This document shows, piece after piece, positions 26,783 to 33,538 of a stretch of 49,837 nucleotides of DNA (position 1 is the first letter of the stretch; each line of letters begins with the position of its first letter). The notes beneath the pieces were generated by a model. It worked only from the letters and a program-made list of their open reading frames with translations. It made no database searches and had not been told where the DNA came from. The stretch lies in the NCBI GenBank assembly GCA_016788045.1, contig JAEUTG010000006.1:1-49837 (forward strand), given 5' to 3'. Position numbers and translations under genes: made by a program. Source of the stretch: Bacteroidales bacterium. Its GTDB lineage: Bacteria > Bacteroidota > Bacteroidia > Bacteroidales > Lentimicrobiaceae.

Positions 26783-28801
26783 TTAGTTTGCCGGGAATCT
26801 GGGGACTGTGATTGTAAAGGTTGTACCGGTCGGGCCTTTTTGCGGATCGGCATTTGATTTAACGGTAATGCTGCCTTTGTGCATTTTAACGATGCCGTAG
26901 ATGATGGGCAATCCCAGTCCGGTCCCTTTCCCGATAGCTTTGGTTGTGAAAAACGGGGTAAACAGTTTTCCCATGTTTTCCTTGCTGATACCGCTGCCGG
27001 TATCGCTGATGTAAACGGTAAATTCGTCGGCTGAATCCAGAGCTCTGATATGAATTCTGCCGCCTTCGGGGGGCATGGCTTCAACGGCATTTTTCAGCAG
27101 GTTGGTAAAAACCTGGGCCATTTGATCATAGTCAACGCTCGCTTGCGGATTATTAATCTGACTGTCGAGCGTTTTAACGATGTTGGCTGGCATGATCACA
27201 GAGCTGACCGAGTGCTCGAGCAGCTTGTTAAAATCGGTTTCTGTGAAGTTCACCTGATTTTTTCTGGCAAAATTCAGCAGGCCACCCACGATTTTCTTAC
27301 ATCTTTCTGCATTCTCAACGATCAGTTCCAGGTCAGGCCTGATGGGATTGTCGGTGGCCGATTCATCTTTCAGGATATTGCTGTACATGGTGATCACCCC
27401 AAGGGGATTGTTCAGCTCGTGTGCGATACCTGCCGAAAGTTGTCCCAGTCCGGCCAGTTTTTCCGACTGTTTCAGGGCTTCCTGGGTATTGGCCAGCTTT
27501 TCATTGGATATATTCAGTTCCCTCACATAGTTGTGAAGTTTTTCAATGGCATAAGGCAGGCACATCTCATGTTCTGCCAAACCCCGGATGATGGCAATGG
27601 CATGGTCGCGGCACGAATCATAACCACACGCCCCGCAATCAAGATGGTCTTTGGGTTCGAACTTGCCCATTTTATGCAAAACGCCGTTAATTTCCTCCTC
27701 AGCAGGTTTTGCTACCCTGATATCTTTCTTTTTAAACTCGCGGAAGAGATCGAGACTGCTGAATTCTTCGATGTCCTTCTCCCATTGTTTTACATCCAGA
27801 TTCTCGAGTTTGTTGATCACATAATCACTCACGCTCGCCTGTTTGCGGTAGCGCCTGCTGCTGGCTGCGAAAAAAGGATAGGGCGACATTCCCGGCCCCA
27901 TGATGCAACCCTCGCAGCACAACAGTTCCAGGTGCTCCTGGGCGATCTGTCCGCTTTCAAACTCTTTGATGGCTTCCTGAAAGTTTATACGACCTTCAGC
28001 TACAATCACATTTCTTTGAAAGATGTCTTCTTTTACGCCGACAGTATTCAGCAAACCCCTGCTGACCGGGAAAATTGCCCCTTTTCCTCCCAGGGGCGGA
28101 TCAAAATCCGTTGGGGTAACATCGGCGGGTTTGATTCCTGCCTGGGTAAGCATCTCACGCAGTTCCCTGAAAGTAAGGGCCGCATCAATCAGTTCGGATT
28201 CGTCTTTTTTGGCGATACATGGGCCTATGAATATTATTTTCAGATCATCTCCGTATCGTTTCCGCATTGCTTTGCTCATCGCTACCATGGGCGAAACCAC
28301 ATGCGCCAGTGAATCCACGAGATCAGGGTGGTAATGCTCAATATAACTGACAATTGCCGGGCAATCTGAAGATATGACCGGCGGGTAGTTGCCAACCTGC
28401 ATGAGTTTCTTATACTCCTCGGCAACGAGGTCTGCACCGAAAGCCACTTCCGATACATAGGTAAATCCCAGATTGCGGATAAGGGACACCAGCAAACGGT
28501 GGTTTTTGATTTCAGAAAACTCAGCCGGAAAACTGGGGGCGATGATGGCAGCACAGGGTTGCTTCCCGCTGATCATCAGCCTCACCTCCTCGATTTCTGT
28601 ACGGAAAACTTTGGCATTCTGGCTGCAGACTTTTACACAGTTTCCGCAGCCTATGCACCTTTCAGGAATGATATCAGCTTGTCCGTTGCTTATTTTTATG
28701 GCCTTTGCCGGACATTCACGGACACAGGTATAGCATACACGGCAGCGTTCCTTGATGGTACTGACAAGATGTTTTTTCCGGGCCGGATTTTCCCTGTTCA
28801 T
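26783..28801 (-). CDS. Hydrogenase-like sensor histidine kinase (HydS type, group C-like)
   Basis: Protein of 672 residues. In order: two [4Fe-4S] ferredoxin motifs (C20-C30 and C49-C59), an [FeFe]-hydrogenase H-domain (about 85-345), a CGACGY-type [4Fe-4S] motif (C389, C392, C397, C414), a coiled linker with NEKLANTQEAL, a HisKA domain (His461 in GIAHELNNPLG) and a HATPase domain. H-cluster cysteines can be placed at C147 (SSDCPA), C195 (GPCIAKKDE), and C295/C296 and C299 (CCEGCIMGPG). This resembles group C putative H2-sensing hydrogenases fused to a kinase. It follows hydA by 17 bases. H2 sensing is inferred, not shown. Confidence 0.9.
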   Translation of the reverse strand: MNRENPARKKHLVSTIKERCRVCYTCVRECPAKAIKISNGQADIIPERCIGCGNCVKVCSQNAKVFRTEIEEVRLMISGKQPCAAIIAPSFPAEFSEIKNHRLLVSLIRNLGFTYVSEVAFGADLVAEEYKKLMQVGNYPPVISSDCPAIVSYIEHYHPDLVDSLAHVVSPMVAMSKAMRKRYGDDLKIIFIGPCIAKKDESELIDAALTFRELREMLTQAGIKPADVTPTDFDPPLGGKGAIFPVSRGLLNTVGVKEDIFQRNVIVAEGRINFQEAIKEFESGQIAQEHLELLCCEGCIMGPGMSPYPFFAASSRRYRKQASVSDYVINKLENLDVKQWEKDIEEFSSLDLFREFKKKDIRVAKPAEEEINGVLHKMGKFEPKDHLDCGACGYDSCRDHAIAIIRGLAEHEMCLPYAIEKLHNYVRELNISNEKLANTQEALKQSEKLAGLGQLSAGIAHELNNPLGVITMYSNILKDESATDNPIRPDLELIVENAERCKKIVGGLLNFARKNQVNFTETDFNKLLEHSVSSVIMPANIVKTLDSQINNPQASVDYDQMAQVFTNLLKNAVEAMPPEGGRIHIRALDSADEFTVYISDTGSGISKENMGKLFTPFFTTKAIGKGTGLGLPIIYGIVKMHKGSITVKSNADPQKGPTGTTFTITVPRFPAN

Positions 28802-28818
28802 GGTTTCAGCATTTTCGG

Positions 28819-30543
28819 TTAAAGTGGCACTTCCCTTTTTTTGTAGGTGGTATGTAACAGTTCCAGTGAAAGGCTGCCAAGGGGTTCGCCGAGGAAGTCA
28901 CGGTACAGTCCGATCAGGGCCGGGTTTTTGTAGGGGTAGCGGATCGAATCCTTGTCGTCTGTCTCGTAAACAGTTTTTACCCTTGATTTCAATGCAGCGT
29001 TATCAGTGCCGATGGGTTGCCCGCCACCATTGATACAGCCACCCGGGCAGGCCATCACCTCGATAAAATGGAGATCGTCTCTTCCTGCTTTAATTTCTGC
29101 AATCAGACGGGAGGCCAGTTTAACATTGCTAACAACCGCAAAACCCAGTTTATGGTCGCCCATTTTGATTTTTACTTCTCGGTAATCTTTGTTGTTGCGG
29201 AGTTCGGCGATTTTTGCCTGGCTGAAGTCTTTGCCGGTAATCCGGTAATGCAGTGTCCTGATGAGGGCTTCGGTAACTCCGCCCGATACACTTAGCAACT
29301 TTCCTGAAGAGCTCCTTACATGAAAAGGTTTGTCGGCCAGTTCCGGTTCAATCTGTTCGGTGTCGATACCATTGAGCCGGATAAATTCAGCCAGTTCTCT
29401 TGTGGTGAGAACAACATCTACATCCGAGATTCCTTTATGCGTCATCTGCTCCCGCTGGGCTTCAAATTTCTTGGCAGTGCAGGGCATCGCTGAAACGGTA
29501 TAGAGGTTGTCAGGATTGATGTGGTAGAGTTTCGTGTAATAGCTGCTGATAATCGCGCCAAGCATCTGCTGCGGAGATTTGCAGCTTGAGAGATGAGGCA
29601 GCATGTCGGGGTGCCATTGCTCAGCATATTTCACCCAGGCCGGACAATCGCTGCTGAATACCGGCAAAGTTTCCCCTTTAATCAGCCTTTGTTCCATTTC
29701 GGCAGCCAGCTCTGTGATGTAAAGATCAGCCCCGAAGGAGGTGTCGAACACTCTGTCGAAACCGGTTTTGCGAAGAGCAGCATTTAAAATGCCATGGATA
29801 TCCCTGCCTGGTTTCATTCCGAATTTTTCACCAATGGTCACCGAAACTGTCGGGGAATAATTCATTACTACATGAATATCAGGATTGTGCAGGGCATTCT
29901 GAAGGTCTGAGGCATGCTTTTTTTCATGCAAAGCCCCTGTTGGACAAGCCATGATGCACTGTCCGCAGGTGATGCAGCTGGAAAGGTTGATCTGTTTGTT
30001 GAAGGGAGGACCGATGATGGTTTTGTTTCCCCTCCCGATAAATCCCAGGGTAACCGCTCCGATGACTTCATCACAGGTTCTTACACAGCGTCCGCACAGA
30101 ATGCATTTCGCCGGATCCCGCACGATGCTTGATCCCGACGGGTCTGATTTGTATTTATTCTTCTTGCCGGGGAAACGACGTTCTCTTACATTGAGGTCTT
30201 CGGCAAACTTCTGAAGCTCGCAGTTGCCGTTCCGTTCGCAATAAAGGCAGTCATCCGGGTGGTTACTCAGCAGGAGTTCAACATTGGTTTTGCGGGCATT
30301 AACCACCCTGGGTGAATGGGTTCTGATTTTCATCCATTCTTCCACGGGATAGGAACAGGCTGTGATCAGATTGCTTTTTCCTTCAACCTCCACCACACAC
30401 ATTCTGCACGATCCGGTGGGGTAGAGGCCCGGCATATGGCACAGGGTAGGAACCTTGATTCCGCTGCGCTCCAGTGCCTCCAGGATGGTTTCACCTTTAC
30501 GGGCGGTTATCGTTTTGTTGTTGACCTCAATGGTAAAGTTCAT
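28819..30543 (-). CDS. hydA: [FeFe]-hydrogenase catalytic subunit, NAD-linked type
   Basis: Catalytic subunit of 574 residues. In order: an N-terminal [2Fe-2S] domain (C35, C46, C49, C63), a His-ligated [4Fe-4S] site (about 95-108), two [4Fe-4S] sites (C147-C157, C190-C200), and the H-domain with C300 (SDCPAW), C355 (MPCTAKKFE) and C499/C503 (VMACPGGCINGGGQP), plus the short C-terminal small-subunit domain. These Cys positions equal those of Clostridium pasteurianum CpI. The proton-relay Cys299 is Asp and Glu279 is Leu here. Forms a complex with HydB and HydC for reversible H2 oxidation coupled to NAD(H), probably with ferredoxin. Confidence 0.95.
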   Translation of the reverse strand: MNFTIEVNNKTITARKGETILEALERSGIKVPTLCHMPGLYPTGSCRMCVVEVEGKSNLITACSYPVEEWMKIRTHSPRVVNARKTNVELLLSNHPDDCLYCERNGNCELQKFAEDLNVRERRFPGKKNKYKSDPSGSSIVRDPAKCILCGRCVRTCDEVIGAVTLGFIGRGNKTIIGPPFNKQINLSSCITCGQCIMACPTGALHEKKHASDLQNALHNPDIHVVMNYSPTVSVTIGEKFGMKPGRDIHGILNAALRKTGFDRVFDTSFGADLYITELAAEMEQRLIKGETLPVFSSDCPAWVKYAEQWHPDMLPHLSSCKSPQQMLGAIISSYYTKLYHINPDNLYTVSAMPCTAKKFEAQREQMTHKGISDVDVVLTTRELAEFIRLNGIDTEQIEPELADKPFHVRSSSGKLLSVSGGVTEALIRTLHYRITGKDFSQAKIAELRNNKDYREVKIKMGDHKLGFAVVSNVKLASRLIAEIKAGRDDLHFIEVMACPGGCINGGGQPIGTDNAALKSRVKTVYETDDKDSIRYPYKNPALIGLYRDFLGEPLGSLSLELLHTTYKKREVPL

Positions 30544-30567
30544 TGCTTTAAAGTTTGTTTTGCACAG

Positions 30568-32526
30568 CTATCTGACAAAAACTGCCACGAATTTGCAAAC
30601 ATCATAACAGATCCCGCATCCGATACATTTATCTTCGATAATGAAATGCGGATTGCGGGGTGAGCCGATGATGGCTGTGGTAGGGCATTTTTTGGCGCAG
30701 GCTGTGCATCCTGTACACTTTTCAATGTCTATGTAGAACACTCTCAGGTCTTTACATACATTAGCCCGGCATTTCCGGTCGAAAATATGCTCTTCAAACT
30801 CTTCCCTGAAATACTTCAGTGCACTGATGAGCGGGTTGGGGGCTGTTTGTCCCAGGCCGCATAGTGAAGTATCGCGGATAACACCGGCGAGATTCTCCAG
30901 CTGCATCACCCCTTTGAATCGTTCCAGGGTTTCGTGGCCTGATTCACTCACAGGACGCCGCGTGATGTTTTCAAGGATCTCGTGCATACGGCGCGAACCT
31001 TCGCGACAGGGGATACATTTTCCGCAACTCTCGCGTTGAAGAAAATCGGTAAAAAACATGGCGATATCTACCATGCAGGTATCCTCATCCATCACTACCA
31101 GGCCCCCAGATCCCATAATCGTTCCGGCTTCCTGCAAGGCTTCGTAATCTATCTTAACATCAAGCAATTGCTCGGGGAGGCAACTTCCCGAAGGGCCGCC
31201 CAGCTGAACTGCCTTGATGCGTTTTCCTTCTCTCACGCCGCCTGCGATGTGAAAAATCAGGTCATAAAGGCTGGTACCCATGCTGACTTCTACCAGGCCG
31301 GTATTGTTGATTTTCCCGGCAAGGGCGAAAACCTTGGTTCCTTTGCTGGTCTCGGTGCCTGTACCTGAAAACCACAAAGGACCATTTCCCAGAATGGCAG
31401 GCACATTGGCCAGAGTTTCCACATTGTTTACCACCGTAGGTTTTCCGAACAGTCCCCTGACGGCCGGAAAAGGAGGTTTAGGTCTGGGTGTGCCCCGCTT
31501 GCCCTCCAGACTGGAGATCAGCGCCGTTTCTTCACCACATACAAAGGCTCCGGCACCTTCACGTACCTGAATGGTAAGATTATATCCGCTGTTTAGTATG
31601 TTGTGCCCCAGCAGTCCGGCTTCGGTGGCCTGACTGATACCTTTTTTCAGACGGTCGACAGCCAGCGTGTATTCAGCCCTGACATAGATGTAGGCTTTAC
31701 GGGCATTGATGGCATAAGCAGCAATGGCCACACCTTCGATAATCTTGTGCGGGTCGCCTTCAAACAATGCCCTGTCCATAAAGGCTCCGGGATCACTTTC
31801 GTCTCCATTGCAGATCAGAAAGCGCTCGTCAGCATCAGCACTCAGCGCTGTTTTCCATTTTTTTCCGGTAGGGAAGCCCCCGCCTCCGCGTCCGCGCAAG
31901 CCGCTTTCTTCAATAATGTTGCAGACTTTTTCGGATGAATAGTTGCGCAGCACCCTGGTCAGGGATTTGTAACCACCCCTGGCAATATACTCCTCGATTG
32001 AAAAAGGGTTGATGATTCCGCAGTTGCTGAGTACAATCCTGTTCTGGAGCCTGAAGAAAGGCATTTCCGAAAGCATCCTTACACCTTCCCAGGCTTCTAG
32101 GTGCGGATGCGGATACTGACCCAGCACCTGACCATCAGGCAGGGCTGAATTGAGGACCTCATCCAGCAGCGATTCAACCCTGGGGGCTGTGATTTTTGTG
32201 AACGAAATCCGTCTTTTGCCCGGCAACTGAATATCTACCAATGGCTCCTGTGAACAAAGCCCGATACATCCAACCTCCACGATTTCAGCATCAATGGCTT
32301 TTTCTGAGAGATAATTCCTGATTGACTGAAGCGTTTCTCCCGCTCCGGCAATCATCCCGCAAGTGCCTGTACCGACAAATATTACCGGTTTAGTGACAGT
32401 ATCGCGTCTGATAAGACTGAGCTTCTTTTCAATTTCCGGAGTGTTGTCAGAAACCTTGTTCAGCAAAACAAAGTCTCTCAGTTTGTCAGGACTTAAAAGG
32501 TTTGACGATGGCATGTCAGACTTCAT
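30568..32526 (-). CDS. hydB: NuoF-like flavin subunit of NAD-linked [FeFe]-hydrogenase
   Basis: Subunit of about 652 residues. The N-terminus has a thioredoxin-like segment (GTGTCGM, then VGCIGLC), with only one of the usual first two cysteines. The NuoF core has the FMN loop GRGGGGFPTGKKW, the NADH site (ICNGDESDPGAFMDR, AFVCGEETALISSLEG), an SLBB domain, the [4Fe-4S] cysteines CGKCIPCREGSRR...C, and a C-terminal pair of [4Fe-4S] sites (CTGCTACAKKC, CIGCGICYDVC). This is the HydB/HndC layout of electron-bifurcating enzymes. I chose 32526 (MKSDMPSS), overlapping the hydC end; 32514 is also possible. Confidence 0.94.
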   Translation of the reverse strand: MKSDMPSSNLLSPDKLRDFVLLNKVSDNTPEIEKKLSLIRRDTVTKPVIFVGTGTCGMIAGAGETLQSIRNYLSEKAIDAEIVEVGCIGLCSQEPLVDIQLPGKRRISFTKITAPRVESLLDEVLNSALPDGQVLGQYPHPHLEAWEGVRMLSEMPFFRLQNRIVLSNCGIINPFSIEEYIARGGYKSLTRVLRNYSSEKVCNIIEESGLRGRGGGGFPTGKKWKTALSADADERFLICNGDESDPGAFMDRALFEGDPHKIIEGVAIAAYAINARKAYIYVRAEYTLAVDRLKKGISQATEAGLLGHNILNSGYNLTIQVREGAGAFVCGEETALISSLEGKRGTPRPKPPFPAVRGLFGKPTVVNNVETLANVPAILGNGPLWFSGTGTETSKGTKVFALAGKINNTGLVEVSMGTSLYDLIFHIAGGVREGKRIKAVQLGGPSGSCLPEQLLDVKIDYEALQEAGTIMGSGGLVVMDEDTCMVDIAMFFTDFLQRESCGKCIPCREGSRRMHEILENITRRPVSESGHETLERFKGVMQLENLAGVIRDTSLCGLGQTAPNPLISALKYFREEFEEHIFDRKCRANVCKDLRVFYIDIEKCTGCTACAKKCPTTAIIGSPRNPHFIIEDKCIGCGICYDVCKFVAVFVR

Positions 32527-32980
32527 TTGTTTTGCATTGATCAATAATACCCTTGATATCCCGGGGTTGCAAACCCGAATAATATTTGTCGTTGATGGCA
32601 ATAACCGGAGAAAGGGCACAGGCCCCCATACAGTTGACAACCTCGATGCTGAACATGCCATCCCGGGTGGTTTGCCCCTGCCTGATCTTCAGTATGCGTT
32701 CGGTTTCGGCAATAATGCGGGCCGATTTTTCAATATGGCAGGCTGTGCCATGGCATATCTGAATGTGAAACCTGCCCTTTGGCTCAAACCGGAACTGATC
32801 GTAAAAAGTGGCAACACCATATATCTTGCTGGTGTTCAGGTTTAAAGCAGCCCCAATCCGGTTGATTGACTCTTCAGAAAGATATCCCAGGGCCTGTTGC
32901 ACCTCCTGCAGTAAGGGTAACAGATTGTCGCGCTGCAGGTGAAGATGCCGGTTAATTATTTCATCAAGTTTATCTGGCAT
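32516..32980 (-). CDS. hydC: NuoE-like [2Fe-2S] subunit of NAD-linked [FeFe]-hydrogenase
   Basis: Subunit of 154 residues of the NuoE/HydC/HndA family: an N-terminal helical part (DKLDEIINRHLHLQRDNLLP, EEVQQALGYLSEESINRIG) and a thioredoxin-like [2Fe-2S] domain with CHGTAC and CMGAC (CX4C, CX3C). It is the first gene of the minus-strand run, downstream of the divergent regulatory region with two Rex-like palindromes, and overlaps hydB by 11 bases. It carries electrons between the flavin of HydB and other centres. Confidence 0.93.
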   Translation of the reverse strand: MPDKLDEIINRHLHLQRDNLLPLLQEVQQALGYLSEESINRIGAALNLNTSKIYGVATFYDQFRFEPKGRFHIQICHGTACHIEKSARIIAETERILKIRQGQTTRDGMFSIEVVNCMGACALSPVIAINDKYYSGLQPRDIKGIIDQCKTNEV

Positions 32981-33052
32981 GAATTCTTTTTATCTGATTG
33001 TTACAGACATTGTATCTTTGTGCAGCAATGCGGCTGCATCTGAATTTGCTGA

Positions 33053-33060
33053 TAAAAATA
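33053..33060 (-). promoter_or_regulatory. Candidate -7 box of the hydCBA run
   Basis: On the minus strand TATTTTTA, one mismatch from TAnnTTTG. It lies 73 bases before hydC, and the first Rex-like palindrome would fill the spacer to the -33 position. Confidence 0.35.
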
Positions 33061-33078
33061 CTGTTATTTTTTTAACAG
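33061..33078. promoter_or_regulatory. Candidate Rex operator 1
   Basis: CTGTTA, six T, TAACAG: a perfect palindrome of 18 bases with the arm/6-base spacer/arm layout of Rex operators (TTGTGA-N6-TCACAA and TTGTTA-type variants). It lies between the divergent hydCBA and sensor operons, and rex is in the minus-strand run. Confidence 0.6.
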
Positions 33079-33095
33079 TGTTAACTTTATAACAG
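33078..33095. promoter_or_regulatory. Candidate Rex operator 2
   Basis: GTGTTA-ACTTTA-TAACAG, inner five bases of each arm perfectly paired; it abuts the first site, sharing one base. It ends 18 bases before the + strand -7 box, covering the -33 region, so Rex bound here could block the sensor operon as well. Confidence 0.55.
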
Positions 33096-33113
33096 ATATT
33101 TTAGAAAAAAAAC

Positions 33114-33121
33114 TATTTTTG
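33114..33121 (+). promoter_or_regulatory. Candidate -7 box of the sensor operon
   Basis: TATTTTTG matches TAnnTTTG, with the second Rex-like palindrome just upstream. An alternative -7 box TATCTTTG lies at 33013-33020. A leader of about 100 bases would precede the first gene. Confidence 0.4.
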
Positions 33122-33224
33122 TTCTGCCTGTTGAATGGTTGCAGTTCACCTGCTTAAGCGGATTCAGGCAATGAATGAATCCTGATCTGTTGAAGCTTTC
33201 GCCGCGTATTGCTGACTGAAAAAG

Positions 33225-33494
33225 ATGTTTATGGATCAACGAATTGATATTCAGATATGCCTTGGGAGTTCCTGCTTTGCCAGGGGAAACAAACGTCTGG
33301 TCAAGGTTATTGAGCAGTATCTGAATGAGCAGAACCTGAGACACCTGGTTCATTTTCATGGTGCCCATTGTTTCAGCAGTTGCGAAAAGGGCCCTTTGGT
33401 AAAAATTGATGGTAAGGAATATCATCAGCTGACAGAGGATAAGATACTTGCCATTCTGAATGGAATTTTCGGAAAAGATGCCCCTGATTTTTAA
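33225..33494 (+). CDS. Thioredoxin-like [2Fe-2S] protein (HndB/NuoE C-terminal-like)
   Basis: Protein of 89 residues consisting only of a thioredoxin-like ferredoxin fold: CLGSSC (CX4C), HCFSSC (CX3C) and GPLVKIDGKEYHQL. It resembles the small HndB subunit of tetrameric NADP-linked hydrogenases and the C-terminal half of NuoE. It opens the plus-strand operon, 44 bases before the PAS-containing hydrogenase-like sensor, so it may deliver electrons to that sensor or to HydA. Start at 33225 (MFMDQ) or 33231. Which partner it serves is inference. Confidence 0.85.
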   Translation: MFMDQRIDIQICLGSSCFARGNKRLVKVIEQYLNEQNLRHLVHFHGAHCFSSCEKGPLVKIDGKEYHQLTEDKILAILNGIFGKDAPDF

Positions 33495-33538
33495 GGGAAG
33501 GATAACATGCCGGTTGAAACCGGTTGAGGAGAGATCTG

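Noticed and set aside
27050..28312. 420-codon open frame on the + strand
   Set aside because: Lies entirely opposite the hydrogenase-like histidine kinase, whose iron-sulfur and kinase motifs are unambiguous; the opposite frame has no recognisable domain.
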